Shown: one piece after another, positions 8,390-17,242 of the stretch
Layout of the letters: every line of letters begins with the position of its first letter
Numbering within the stretch: position 1 is the first letter of the stretch
Assembly: GCF_918741295.1 (NCBI RefSeq)
Contig: NZ_CAKKNB010000001.1
Span: forward strand, 496,001 to 560,000
Origin: Aquabacterium sp. CECT 9606
GTDB lineage: Bacteria > Pseudomonadota > Gammaproteobacteria > Burkholderiales > Burkholderiaceae_C
Length of the DNA: 64,000 bases
Reading direction: 5' to 3'
The notes under the pieces: model-generated
What the model saw: the letters and a program-made list of their open reading frames with translations, nothing else
The model's database searches: none
Told to the model about the DNA's origin: nothing
Made by a program: the position numbers and the translations under genes

Positions 8390-9685
8390 TCAAAACGCCA
8401 GCACGGCCACCGCGCAGGCCGTCATCACCGCCGTGGTCAGCCAGCCCCAGAACTTCAGGCTGCGGGAGATGGGCAGGCCGCCCATGACGCTTCGGCGTGC
8501 CGCCACCAGCATCACGGCCACCAGGATGGGCGCGGCGATCACGCCATTGATCACGGCGGTCCAGTACAGCGCTTTCATGGCGTTGAGGTGCAGCAGGTTC
8601 ATGCCAATGCCCAGCCAGGTCGAGACCGCGATGACCGCGTAGAAGCCTTTGGCCTGCAAGGGCCGGTTGCCCAGCCCGACGTTCCACTTCATGATCTCGC
8701 CCACCGCGTAGGCGGAGCTGCCGGCCAACACTGGCACCGCCAACAGGCCGGTGCCGACCATGCCCGCGGCGAACAAAACCTCGGCGAAGCGGCCAGCGAT
8801 GGGCTCCAAGGCCTTTGCCGCCTGGGCCGCGCTGTCGATGTCGGTCACGCCGTGCGCGTGCAAGATGGCTGCCGCCGTGACCATGATGAAGAAGGCGATG
8901 ACGTTGGACACCGCCATGCCAAACCAGGTGGCCGAACGCACGGCGCCCATTTGCGCGGCGGCCTGTTCGGGCGCGTCTTTCAGGGGCCGCTCACCAGGCG
9001 TGCTGCTTTGCTCCTCGACCTCTTCCGAGGCCTGCCAGAAGAACAGGTAGGGGCTGATGGTGGTGCCCAGCACGGCCACGATGGCGGTGACGTACTCGTG
9101 GCTCCATTGGATGTGTGGCACCACCAGGCTGTGCAGCACCTGGGGCCAGTTCACCTGCGCCACCATCGCCGTGCCCACGTAGGCGAACACCGCGATGGTC
9201 AGCCATTTCAAGATGGACACGTAACGCGCATAAGGCACGAAGATCTGCAGCAACAGCGACACCAGGCCCAGGCCCGCGGTGTAAAGCATGACGGGGCCGC
9301 CGAACAACAATTGCGTGGCCTCGCCCATGGCACCCAGGTCGGCGCCGATGTTGATGGCATTGGCCACCGCGAGCAGGCCCACGATGGGCAGGTAGAACCA
9401 GGCGGGGTAGTGCTGGCGTATGTTGGCGCCCAGTCCTTGGCCCGTGACCCGGCCGATCTGTGCGCTGATCAGTTGCGCCGCCACCATCAAGGGGTAGGAC
9501 ACCCACATCAGCCACAAGGCGCTGAAGCCAAACTGCGCCCCCACTTGCGAGTAGGTGCCGATGCCACTGGGGTCGTCGTCCGAGGCCCCCGTGATCAGGC
9601 CCGGGCCGATGAAGGCCGAAAACCAGTGGCCGCGCGGCTTTGGCGGCACGCTTTGAACCACGGCGGAGGGCAAGGATTCTTCCAT
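8390..9685 (-). CDS. Nramp (SLC11) family divalent-metal transporter, non-canonical metal site
   Basis: A 431-residue polytopic transporter with about eleven spans. The first helix carries DPSG (38-41) where Mn/Fe transporters have DPGN. The sixth helix reads TTISPYLFFWQASEE (around 208-222), so the metal-binding Met of the usual site is absent. Loss of that Asn and Met is the hallmark reported for the Nramp-related Mg2+ transporter group, so Mg2+ (or another hard cation) is the better guess than Mn2+. It starts 6 bp after the hybrid kinase stop and is therefore linked to the Kai operon. Confidence 0.85.
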   Translation of the reverse strand: MEESLPSAVVQSVPPKPRGHWFSAFIGPGLITGASDDDPSGIGTYSQVGAQFGFSALWLMWVSYPLMVAAQLISAQIGRVTGQGLGANIRQHYPAWFYLPIVGLLAVANAINIGADLGAMGEATQLLFGGPVMLYTAGLGLVSLLLQIFVPYARYVSILKWLTIAVFAYVGTAMVAQVNWPQVLHSLVVPHIQWSHEYVTAIVAVLGTTISPYLFFWQASEEVEEQSSTPGERPLKDAPEQAAAQMGAVRSATWFGMAVSNVIAFFIMVTAAAILHAHGVTDIDSAAQAAKALEPIAGRFAEVLFAAGMVGTGLLAVPVLAGSSAYAVGEIMKWNVGLGNRPLQAKGFYAVIAVSTWLGIGMNLLHLNAMKALYWTAVINGVIAAPILVAVMLVAARRSVMGGLPISRSLKFWGWLTTAVMTACAVAVLAF

Positions 9686-9691
9686 GACGGC

Positions 9692-12127
9692 TCAATGTAG
9701 CTTACGAGCGGCCAGCAACTCTTCCAGCGTGTTCAGGTCCACCGGTTTGACCATGTGGTGGTTGAAGCCGGCGTCGCGCGATTTGCGGCGGTCTTCTTCC
9801 TGGCCCCAGCCAGTCAGGGCGATCAGGGTCATCATCTGGCCCCACGGTTGGGCCCGAATGCGGCGGGCCACCTCATGGCCCGTCAGCAAAGGCAGACCGA
9901 TGTCCAGCAACACGACATCAGGCTGGAGGGCTTGCGCGGCCTTCACGGCCTCGATGCCGTCGTGCGCGGTGTGAGTCTGGCAGCCCATCAAGCCCAGCAT
10001 GGTGGCCAGGCTTTCGGCGCTGTCAAGGTTGTCATCGACGACCAGCACGTGGGGTCCGGTTCTGGGTGGGGGTGCAGGGCTCACTTCCGTGGCCAGCCGC
10101 GCATCGGGCAGCGGCGAGGAGGCCAGGGCGGGCAGGCGCACTTCAAAGCTCGAACCACCGCCCAGCCCCGGGCTGCTTGCCAGCACCGAGCCGCCATGCA
10201 TCTCGACCAGCTTCTTGACCAGCGCCAGGCCAATGCCCAGGCCGCCTTGCGAGCGCTCCAGCGCCCGGTCCACCTGGGTGAACATGTCGAACACGCGCGG
10301 CAGCATCTCACCGGGGATACCGGTGCCCGTGTCCTGGATGGTGATCACCGCCTGGCGGTCTTGCTCGATGGCGGTCAGGGTGATGCGGCCCCCTTCGGGG
10401 GTGTACTTGGCCGCGTTGTTGAGCAGGTTGGCCACGATCTGGATCAACCGCGTCACGTCGGCATAGACAAAGACGGTTTGCGATGGCGGCAGCCGCACGT
10501 CCAGCGCATGGCGGCGAGCCTCGATCAGGGGCCGGCTGGTGTCGATGGCATTTTGAACCGCCATGGCAATGTCCAGCCGTTCACGGCGCAACTCCAGCTT
10601 GCCTTGCGTGATGCGGCTGACGTCCATCAGGTCGTCCACCAGATGCACCATCTGCCAGAGCTGGCGCTCGATCATGTTGCGCGCCTTCTCCTGCGCCTGC
10701 GCCTCCTTGGACAGGCGCATGATCTCCAGCGCGTTGCGGATCGGGGCCAGGGGGTTGCGCAGTTCGTGGGCCAGGGTGGCCAGGAACTCGTCCTTGCGCT
10801 GATCGGCGTCGAGCAGGGCGCGCTCGGCCAGCTTGCGGTCTGTGGCGTCGGCGACGATGCCGAGCATGCGGGTGGCCAAGCCGCCTTCCTTGTAGGTGCT
10901 GCCGTGCGCTTCGATCCAGTGCAGGCTGCCATCGGGCCAGATCACGCGGCATTCGAAGTGCCATTCGCCGTTGGTGGCCACGGCTTCCTTGAACAGGCGC
11001 TCCACGAGCTCCCGGTCATCCGGGTGCACGTGGGACATGAAGACGTCGTAGCTCCAGTCTGCGCGCGGCTGCGGATAGCCAAAGCACTGGTCGTGGCGGG
11101 CCGAGTGGCGGGCCTCGCCGGTTTTGAGGTCCAGGTCCCAGTCGCCAATCTTGGCCGCCTCGATGGTCAACTGCAGGCGGGCCTGGCTTTCGCGCAAGGC
11201 CGAGTCCATGCGTTCCCGTTCGGTCCGGTCGGTGGCGATGGACAGCACCGATTCAACGCTGCCATCCTCGGCGAACTCGGGGATCAACCGTGATTCGAGG
11301 AAGCGAACATCGTTGGCAGGGGTGGTGAACTTGAAGCTGAAACTGCTGCCCTGCCCGGTGGTGAAGACCGCTTCCAACGCGGCGTTCAAGCTGGCGCTCA
11401 GCTCGAGCGGCAGGCCCAGTTCAAGGTGGGTTTTGCCCAGGTAATGCGAGGCCGGCACGCCCGCATACCGCTCGATCACCGGGCTGACATACAGGTGACG
11501 GAACTGGCGGTCCAGGCGGGCGAAGATGTCGGGCGAGTTTTCCACCAGGGTAGAGAACTGCCGCTCGCGCTGGGCGAGCTTGAGTTGGGCGCTGCGGATT
11601 TCGGCTTCGGCACGGTGCCGGTCGCTCACGTCGCGGATGACTTCCAGGCGGCCCGTGATCTGCCCTTCGTTGTCGCGCAGCACGCTCACCGCCGATTCCA
11701 CGTGCACCTCCTGGCCGTTGTGCTTGAGCTGGATGGTGCGTGCCCGGTAGGCACCTGCCTGCTGCAGGCTGTCCATCGCCTGCACCTGGTCGGCCTGGCT
11801 CAGCCAGATCTCCTGGTACAGCAGGCCGCGCTCGTTGCCCAGCGCTTGCGATGCTGTCAGGCCGTACTGGCGCTCGGCGGCGGGGTTCAGGTAGATGATG
11901 CGCTCGTCGCGGTCCAGGCCCACCACCGCGTCTTCCATCTGGGCCAGCACGTCGCTGCGCAGTTTGTTGGAAGAGGCGTGCGCGCGGTCCAGGGTGTAGA
12001 TGTCCTCACCCACCACCAGTGCATCGACGCTGCCGCTGCGGATGGCGTCCAGCGTTTCCTCGGCCTCTTCCAGGCGCAGCCGGAGTTCGGCGTTTTCAGC
12101 GAGCAGTTTTTGTGTCGAGTCGGTCAC
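9692..12127 (-). CDS. PAS-domain hybrid sensor histidine kinase linked to kaiBC
   Basis: An 811-residue cytoplasmic kinase. A short coiled coil (1-30) precedes three PAS/PAC modules (about 60-175, 190-310 and 320-435). Then come HisKA with H454 (AHELRNPLAPIRNA), an ATPase domain with NNAAKYTPEG and GLGIGLALVKK, and a C-terminal receiver with D742 (VVLLDIGLP). There are no membrane spans, so it senses an internal cue. The GTG start at 12127 follows AAGAGG. It lies 12 bp after the second kaiB and is the probable output or input kinase of the Kai module. No separate DNA-binding regulator is present. Confidence 0.9.
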   Translation of the reverse strand: MTDSTQKLLAENAELRLRLEEAEETLDAIRSGSVDALVVGEDIYTLDRAHASSNKLRSDVLAQMEDAVVGLDRDERIIYLNPAAERQYGLTASQALGNERGLLYQEIWLSQADQVQAMDSLQQAGAYRARTIQLKHNGQEVHVESAVSVLRDNEGQITGRLEVIRDVSDRHRAEAEIRSAQLKLAQRERQFSTLVENSPDIFARLDRQFRHLYVSPVIERYAGVPASHYLGKTHLELGLPLELSASLNAALEAVFTTGQGSSFSFKFTTPANDVRFLESRLIPEFAEDGSVESVLSIATDRTERERMDSALRESQARLQLTIEAAKIGDWDLDLKTGEARHSARHDQCFGYPQPRADWSYDVFMSHVHPDDRELVERLFKEAVATNGEWHFECRVIWPDGSLHWIEAHGSTYKEGGLATRMLGIVADATDRKLAERALLDADQRKDEFLATLAHELRNPLAPIRNALEIMRLSKEAQAQEKARNMIERQLWQMVHLVDDLMDVSRITQGKLELRRERLDIAMAVQNAIDTSRPLIEARRHALDVRLPPSQTVFVYADVTRLIQIVANLLNNAAKYTPEGGRITLTAIEQDRQAVITIQDTGTGIPGEMLPRVFDMFTQVDRALERSQGGLGIGLALVKKLVEMHGGSVLASSPGLGGGSSFEVRLPALASSPLPDARLATEVSPAPPPRTGPHVLVVDDNLDSAESLATMLGLMGCQTHTAHDGIEAVKAAQALQPDVVLLDIGLPLLTGHEVARRIRAQPWGQMMTLIALTGWGQEEDRRKSRDAGFNHHMVKPVDLNTLEELLAARKLH

Positions 12128-12139
12128 AACAAGTCCTCT

Positions 12140-12460
12140 TCACTGCTCACCGCCGGTGTTTGCGGTGGACAGGCCCAATCCTCTCAAGATGCGTTCTTTC
12201 TGAGACATGTCACCGATGAAGCGCCTGACCGGCAAAGGAGACCGCTTGACCAAGGTCGGCGTGGCGATGATCTGGTCTTGGGCCACCTTGTCAGGGTGCA
12301 AAAGGATGTCGATGATTTCCAATTGGTACCGTCCTGGCAGGTGGGCTTCGCAGATATCGCGGATGCTCACCAAGGCTTTTGCTGAATGGGGGGTGGTTCC
12401 CGAGATGTACAGGCTGAGCACATAGGGGGGCAGGGGGGCAGGTGGCTCATCGTGTTGCAT
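12140..12460 (-). CDS. kaiB: KaiB-like protein, second copy
   Basis: A 106-residue thioredoxin-like KaiB. The core carries LYISGTTPHS, the ICEAHLPGRY segment and PTLVKRSP, and is about half identical to the KaiB encoded just before it. KaiB changes fold to bind the KaiC ring in cyanobacterial clocks. A proline-rich N-terminal extension and a Gly-rich tail distinguish this copy. Its ATG is 2 bp past the stop of the first kaiB, which suggests tandem duplication and divergence. The two might form mixed assemblies on KaiC. Confidence 0.88.
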   Translation of the reverse strand: MQHDEPPAPLPPYVLSLYISGTTPHSAKALVSIRDICEAHLPGRYQLEIIDILLHPDKVAQDQIIATPTLVKRSPLPVRRFIGDMSQKERILRGLGLSTANTGGEQ

Positions 12461-12462
12461 CG

Positions 12463-12768
12463 TCAGCCTTGGCGCAGGGGCTGCACGTCCAGGCCCACCA
12501 GCACACGTTCTTCATTGGACAGATCGCCAATGATCTTGCGGATGGGTTCCGGGAACTTGCGCACCAGCGTGGGCACCGCCAGGATCTGGTCGCCTGCAGC
12601 CAGCTTGGGGTTGACCAGCAAGTCAATCACCTCGATCTGGTAGCGGCCAGCCAGGTGGGTCTCGCACAGGCGCTTGAGGTTTTCAAGCGCGGTGGCGGAC
12701 TTGGCGGTCTGGCCGGCCACGTACAGACGCAGCTGCCATTCGGCTTTTGGGTTGGTGGCGGCGTTCAT
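12463..12768 (-). CDS. kaiB: KaiB-like protein, first copy
   Basis: A 101-residue KaiB with the family core [30 protein letters not shown] and [12 protein letters not shown]. Its ATG overlaps the kaiC stop as ATGA, so it is translated in step with KaiC. In cyanobacteria KaiB binds the phosphorylated KaiC ring and drives dephosphorylation. No KaiA is visible in the window, as is usual outside cyanobacteria, so an hourglass timer or stress role is more likely than a self-sustained clock. Confidence 0.9.
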   Translation of the reverse strand: MNAATNPKAEWQLRLYVAGQTAKSATALENLKRLCETHLAGRYQIEVIDLLVNPKLAAGDQILAVPTLVRKFPEPIRKIIGDLSNEERVLVGLDVQPLRQG

Positions 12769-14507
12769 GTCGAGACCTTTGGTTTCCTGGCGGTGGCCTT
12801 CCTGGCCGGGGGCGTGCCCTCGCGTCGCTGGGCAATGGCCCGCGAACGCTGCAGGTTGCTTTCGGCCTCGAGGTTTTCGCGTTCGATGGCGGAATGGACT
12901 TCGCCGGCGCGCTCTTGCGCCTCGGCCTGCAGCGCCGCGATTTGGGCATCAATGGCCTTGCGCCGGCTGGCCAGCTCACCGAGCCGCCTTTGGTGGTCGC
13001 GTTTGCGCAGCTCAGAGCTGGCTTGCTCTTGCTGCTCGTGAACCAGGCGGGCTGAACCGGTCAGCACGCGGTCGGCTTGCAAGTAGACGTCCACCAGGTC
13101 AACACCTTGCTCGCTGAGGATGAATTCGCGCACCTGGTTGGAGTGCGCCATGCCCCGGGACTTGAGAACCTGGATGGTGCGCGTGCGCTCGCCATTGAAC
13201 TCCAGGTTGGACAGCATCAACCAAGTGTCCATCAGGGATGAAACGCCGATCTGAGTTTCGGCCCGTGCCGAGGAACCGTCGCCCGTCAGTGTGGTGAAGA
13301 CGGCGGTGACGCCCTGCTGTTTCAGGAGGTCGATCAGGCGCATGAGCGTGGGTTTGAGCGACACGTCCTCGGTGTTCATGGTGAGGTTGCTGATGGGGTC
13401 GACCACGACCACATCGGGCTTGGCGCGCCGCACGACAGCGTGCATCAGCGCCAGGTGCTGTTCCAGGCCTTGCAGCGTGGGCCGGGAGGCGTGGACTTCC
13501 AGCAGGCCTTTTTTAACCCAGGGGGCCAGGTCAATGCCGATGGACCGCATGTTGCGCATCAACTGGCTGGGCGATTCTTCGTAAGCGAAGAGCAAGGCAC
13601 GCTCGCCCCGGGCGCAGGCCGCATTCACAAAGCTGGCGCCAATGCTGCTCTTGCCCGTGCCGGGCGAGCCGGACACCAGCACGCTGCTGCCGCGGTAAAC
13701 ACCCTGGCCACCGAGCATGACATCGAGCTTGCGGATGCCCGTGGGCACACGCTCCGCGCTGGCGCGGTGGTCCAGTCGCATGGAGGTGATGGGCAACACC
13801 GTCAAGCCGGTCTCCCCGATCAGGAAGGGGTATTCGTTGGTGCCGTGTGCCGAACCGCGGTACTTCACCACGCGCAGGCGCCGGGTCGAGACCTGGTCGA
13901 TGATGCGGTGGTCGAGCAAGATCACGCAGTCGGCCACATATTCTTCCAGGCCATACCGGGTCAGCGAGTTTTCGCCCCGTTCGCCGGTGATGATGGCGGT
14001 CATGCCCCGGTCTTTCAACCAGCGGAACAGACGGCGCAGTTCGGCACGCAGGATGGCGTGGTTGGGCAAGCCTGCGAACAGTGCCTCGATGGTGTCGAGC
14101 ACGACGCGCTTGGCGCCCACGGTCTCGACGGCGTGGGCCAGGCGGATGAACAGGCCTTCCAGGTCGTATTCGCCGGTCTCTTCGATTTCGCTGCGTTCGA
14201 TGTGCACGAAATCGAGCGCGATTTTCTTCTGGCGCCGCAGCTTGTCCAGGTCAAAACCCAGGGACCGCATGTTGGTGGTGAGTTCATCGGCGTTCTCTTC
14301 GAACATCATGAACACGCCGGGTTCGTTGTATTGCGTCGCACCGCGCACCAGGAACTCGGCCGCCAGCATCGTCTTGCCGCATCCGGCCCCGCCGCAGACC
14401 AGGGTGGGCCGCCCGCGGGGCAGGCCGCCATGGGTGATTTCATCCAGGCCTTGAATGCCCGAAGGTGCCTTGAGGAGGCCAGCTTCTTGTGTTTCTTTCT
14501 TGGTCAC
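12765..14507 (-). CDS. kaiC: KaiC-like double RecA-fold ATPase/kinase
   Basis: A 580-residue KaiC homologue with two RecA-like domains. CI has Walker A GGAGCGKT (39-46) and the catalytic pair E70-E71. CII has GSPGTGKS (280-287) and E310-E311. The position of the two autophosphorylation residues of cyanobacterial KaiC is Ser423-Ser424 here (GVSSLMDT), so phosphorylation chemistry is plausible. After residue 480 there is a charged coiled coil and a basic Lys/Arg-rich tail not found in the cyanobacterial protein. The GTG at 14507 is chosen from the GAAAGAG six bases upstream; the frame is open to 14699 inside the preceding gene. It overlaps kaiB by ATGA. Confidence 0.9.
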   Translation of the reverse strand: MTKKETQEAGLLKAPSGIQGLDEITHGGLPRGRPTLVCGGAGCGKTMLAAEFLVRGATQYNEPGVFMMFEENADELTTNMRSLGFDLDKLRRQKKIALDFVHIERSEIEETGEYDLEGLFIRLAHAVETVGAKRVVLDTIEALFAGLPNHAILRAELRRLFRWLKDRGMTAIITGERGENSLTRYGLEEYVADCVILLDHRIIDQVSTRRLRVVKYRGSAHGTNEYPFLIGETGLTVLPITSMRLDHRASAERVPTGIRKLDVMLGGQGVYRGSSVLVSGSPGTGKSSIGASFVNAACARGERALLFAYEESPSQLMRNMRSIGIDLAPWVKKGLLEVHASRPTLQGLEQHLALMHAVVRRAKPDVVVVDPISNLTMNTEDVSLKPTLMRLIDLLKQQGVTAVFTTLTGDGSSARAETQIGVSSLMDTWLMLSNLEFNGERTRTIQVLKSRGMAHSNQVREFILSEQGVDLVDVYLQADRVLTGSARLVHEQQEQASSELRKRDHQRRLGELASRRKAIDAQIAALQAEAQERAGEVHSAIERENLEAESNLQRSRAIAQRREGTPPARKATARKPKVST

Positions 14508-14518
14508 GTGCTGCTCTT

Positions 14519-15001
14519 TCAAGCCATGGTCGGCATCACGGCCGCAGGCAGGTTGCCCATGCCATTGCGCATCTCCCGTGTCAACTGATGGCACGAGGTC
14601 AGGGCCAGGTAGGCGCGCTCGTCGGTGTCGAGGGCGCGTTCGATGGCGGGCAGCAAAAACAGCCGTTCGCGCTCGTTTTGCAGGTGCAGGGTGGCGCACA
14701 GCACCGCCAGGGCGACATCCAGGCCCGCTGCGTCCATCCGGTGCGCCATGAGGTCGGACAGCAAGGCCCGGATCTGCTCGTAGTGGGCGGCAAAAGTGTC
14801 TGGCAATGTCCCGCCCGTGAAGGTGCGCAGCATGGGCAGCACGGTTTTTTCAACGATGGCCATGTGTCCATTCACGGACAAGTAAAGGTCGTTGGTCAAC
14901 TGTTGCTTCTTGCGGAAATCCGGCGTAGTTTGTACCTTGGCCACCAGGTCTTTCAAGACGGCGATGTCCTCGGTCAGGACGGGTATCAGGTCGTGGTGCA
15001 T
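14519..15001 (-). CDS. Hemerythrin-like helical protein, first gene of the Kai operon
   Basis: A 160-residue all-helical protein. Parts of the hemerythrin HHE pattern are visible: GHMAIVEKTVLP, AHYEQI and HLQNERERLFLLP, with the first His position unclear. Hemerythrin-like proteins bind a di-iron centre and sense or carry oxygen or nitric oxide; with incomplete ligands that ability is uncertain. ATG 15001 is chosen because GGGAGG lies five bases upstream; a frame to 15019 has no site. The gene ends 11 bp before kaiC, so it may feed a redox signal into the Kai module. Confidence 0.65.
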   Translation of the reverse strand: MHHDLIPVLTEDIAVLKDLVAKVQTTPDFRKKQQLTNDLYLSVNGHMAIVEKTVLPMLRTFTGGTLPDTFAAHYEQIRALLSDLMAHRMDAAGLDVALAVLCATLHLQNERERLFLLPAIERALDTDERAYLALTSCHQLTREMRNGMGNLPAAVMPTMA

Positions 15002-15167
15002 GCTGGCCTCCCAGGGCATGGAGTGTTCAGATGGCCCTGATCAGCAATTGACGTGCCTGCACCGTTTTTGCCCGGAAATCTTTGTTTGCCGACGCAAGGA
15101 ATGCGGATTGCCGCTCATGGAGACCGCGTCCGACTGGGCGCCACCATTGGCAACAAGGAGCAACACC
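15002..15167. promoter_or_regulatory. Divergent promoter region of the Kai operon and the SDR gene
   Basis: This 166-bp gap separates the minus-strand Kai operon from the plus-strand short-chain dehydrogenase. It must hold at least one promoter for each. A ribosome site AAGGAG (15155-15160) precedes the dehydrogenase. I could not identify convincing -35/-10 pairs or an operator. Shared placement suggests joint control of the two sets. Confidence 0.45.
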
Positions 15168-16082
15168 ATGCCCACCGATACTTCCGAAGCCCTGAAGGAC
15201 GACGACGCTGTTCAGGCGGGCGATCGCCTGCAACCCGAGACCATGCCTGCGCAGCACCTGGAAGACCAGCCTGGCCTGGAAGCCCAATTGCAGTTGAAGC
15301 CGCAATTCCTGGCCCCAGGCTATGAGGGCAGCAACAAATTGGCCGGCAAGACGGCCCTGATCACCGGGGGCGACTCGGGCATCGGGCGCGCGGTGGCGGT
15401 GCTGTTCGCGCGCGAAGGTGCCAGCGTGGCCATCATCTACCTGAACGAGCACGAGGATGCCAAGGAAACCGCACGCCTGATCGAGCGCGAAGGGCAGCCC
15501 AGCCTGCTGATCGCTGGCGACGTGAAAGACCCCGACTTTTGCGTGCGGGCCGTGGAAGACACGGTGGACACCTTCGGCAAGCTGGACGTGCTGGTCAACA
15601 ACGCCGCTTTTCAGCAGCACACGCATTCGATCGAGCTGCTGAGCGAGGAGCGCTTTGACGAGACCTTGCGCACCAATGTGTACGGCTACTTCCACATGGC
15701 CAAGGCCGCCGTGCCCTACCTGCAAGAAGGGTCCTCGATCATCAACACCGGCTCGGTGACAGGACTCAATGGCAGCGCCGATCTGCTGGACTATTCCACC
15801 ACCAAGGGGGCCATCCACGCCTTCACCAAATCACTGGCGCAGAACCTGCTGGAGAAGGGCATCCGCGTGAACGCGGTGGCGCCCGGCCCGGTGTGGACGC
15901 CGCTGAACCCCGCCGATTTGCCGGCGGACCAGGTCGAGGACTTTGGCAAGAAAACGCAGATGAAGCGGGCGGCGCAGCCCGAGGAAATCTCGCCCGCTTA
16001 TGTGTTCCTGGCTTCGCCCGTGTGCTCGGGCTACATCACCGGCATCGTCTTGCCCATCACGGGCAGCGTGGGCGCGATCTAA
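15168..16082 (+). CDS. Short-chain dehydrogenase, general-stress type
   Basis: A 304-residue SDR oxidoreductase with an N-terminal extension of about 55 residues, as in the stress-induced YdaD/YhxC-like group. The NAD(P) motif is TGGDSGIGR, NNAA follows, and the catalytic Ser, Tyr and Lys are in the TGSVTG and DYSTTKGA segments. The substrate is unknown. ATG 15168 follows AAGGAG with seven bases spacing. It is transcribed away from the Kai operon and ends before a strong hairpin terminator. Confidence 0.88.
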   Translation: MPTDTSEALKDDDAVQAGDRLQPETMPAQHLEDQPGLEAQLQLKPQFLAPGYEGSNKLAGKTALITGGDSGIGRAVAVLFAREGASVAIIYLNEHEDAKETARLIEREGQPSLLIAGDVKDPDFCVRAVEDTVDTFGKLDVLVNNAAFQQHTHSIELLSEERFDETLRTNVYGYFHMAKAAVPYLQEGSSIINTGSVTGLNGSADLLDYSTTKGAIHAFTKSLAQNLLEKGIRVNAVAPGPVWTPLNPADLPADQVEDFGKKTQMKRAAQPEEISPAYVFLASPVCSGYITGIVLPITGSVGAI

Positions 16083-16101
16083 CAACCAGGACTGGGAAAT
16101 G

Positions 16102-16138
16102 AACCGGCCCCGCCCTGTGAAGGGCGGGGCCGGTTTTC
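16102..16138. terminator. Strong bidirectional terminator
   Basis: A 15-bp perfect stem (16102-16116 with 16121-16135) with a GTGA loop, very GC-rich, ends in AA at one foot and TT at the other and runs into a short T stretch. It sits between the converging SDR and SRPBCC-Hsp20 genes and can terminate both. Confidence 0.85.
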
Positions 16139-16157
16139 CTGCCAGTAGCCGCCGGCG

Positions 16158-17102
16158 TCAGGCCAGGGCGTCGGCTTCTTCCTCGTGCAGTTTCAGCGTG
16201 ATGACCAGCAGGCCGTGCTCATCGATGCGAGCCTCGACGCTGCGCGAATCGACCTTGTTGAGCAAATCGATCGACTCGTGGAAGTGGCTGGAGGACTGGC
16301 CGTCTTCCGAGAAGTTGCATTCACCTGAGATCAGCAACTGGCCATCGCGGATCTCGACCTGAATGTCGTTCTCGGTGGCACCGGGCAGCATGGCCGTGAC
16401 CTGCACAGACTGTCCCTCGCGAGAGACGTCGATGTCCGGGCTCCAATCACCATGTGGCTGGGGGACCAGCATGCGCCGCCTTTCCAGCCCGCCCCACATG
16501 AAACTGCCAAAGCCGGCATCGAACTGCTCGGTCAGTCGGCGCATCTCCTTCAGGGGCGTCACGAATGCCCGCAGCATGGAGTTGATCCAGACGCTGGCCG
16601 CGCGGTCCAGGTTTTTCTCCAGTGCCTGGGCGAATTCGCGGTTGATGGCCAAGGGGGATTCCGCGTCGGGCTTGCTCATGGCGTAGGCCGGGCCCAGCAA
16701 GTCGGCGCCGACATTGGCCTTGGCGCCCTGGCGTTGGTCACCGCTGCTGTCCAAACCGGCTTCGGGCTGGCCTTGCAGCAAGTTGACAAAGCGCTTCAGG
16801 TCGGCCTCGATTTCCTGCGTCACCTCTTGCACGGTGGTCTCGGTGCCCACGCCGTTGGGGTAGTGCACGCTGACGGTGACCGTGGTGTGGCCATCGTCAA
16901 TCGGTGTAAAACGCGCCGTGGCGTTGCTTCGCACGCCTTTCACCGTTTGCCAGGAGATGAACTTGTTTTCTTCCTGATCGGTGATCTCGGTGTCATGGCT
17001 GTTGCCCATGAAATCAGGAAAGTTGGAGAACTGCGACCACACGTTGTAGACATCTTCTACGGGGGCGGCCACTTCGATGGATTGTTCCAGGTTGATGGTC
17101 AT
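16158..17102 (-). CDS. SRPBCC domain fused to Hsp20/alpha-crystallin domain
   Basis: A 314-residue protein. Residues 1-120 form an SRPBCC (START-like, cyclase/dehydrase) domain (IEVAAPVEDVYNVWSQF, then a VTVSVHYPNG strand). A linker with helices follows (about 125-215). Residues 215-310 form an alpha-crystallin domain (DIDVSREGQSVQVTAMLPG, LLISGE, VEARIDEHGLLVITLKL). Small heat-shock proteins hold unfolding clients, and SRPBCC domains bind hydrophobic ligands. The combination is unusual and would suggest a holdase with a lipid or hydrophobic-ligand module. ATG 17102 follows GAGG. Confidence 0.85.
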   Translation of the reverse strand: MTINLEQSIEVAAPVEDVYNVWSQFSNFPDFMGNSHDTEITDQEENKFISWQTVKGVRSNATARFTPIDDGHTTVTVSVHYPNGVGTETTVQEVTQEIEADLKRFVNLLQGQPEAGLDSSGDQRQGAKANVGADLLGPAYAMSKPDAESPLAINREFAQALEKNLDRAASVWINSMLRAFVTPLKEMRRLTEQFDAGFGSFMWGGLERRRMLVPQPHGDWSPDIDVSREGQSVQVTAMLPGATENDIQVEIRDGQLLISGECNFSEDGQSSSHFHESIDLLNKVDSRSVEARIDEHGLLVITLKLHEEEADALA

Positions 17103-17206
17103 GTTGGTTTCCTCAGGTTGACGGGGGACTGCTGCCTTTGATGGGGGCAACTGCCATTCCCGCGCTCGCCTGGGACGCGACCGAGATGTGGCCTGAGGGC
17201 GCGTAA

Positions 17207-17221
17207 GTTTTTCCGAAAAAC
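17207..17221. promoter_or_regulatory. Inverted repeat upstream of the SRPBCC-Hsp20 gene
   Basis: GTTTTTC-C-GAAAAAC is a perfect 7-bp inverted repeat around one base, about 105 bp before the Hsp20 fusion start and 22 bp after the stop of the kinase at 17243. It could be an operator for the stress gene or part of a weak terminator for the kinase operon. Function is not shown by the sequence. Confidence 0.3.
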
Positions 17222-17242
17222 CTTCCGGCAGGCCCGGCGGCT

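Noticed and set aside
8240-9700. Long plus-strand frame opposite the Nramp gene
   Set aside because: Low-complexity His/Gly/Gln/Arg composition and no recognisable domain; the minus-strand transporter explains the region.
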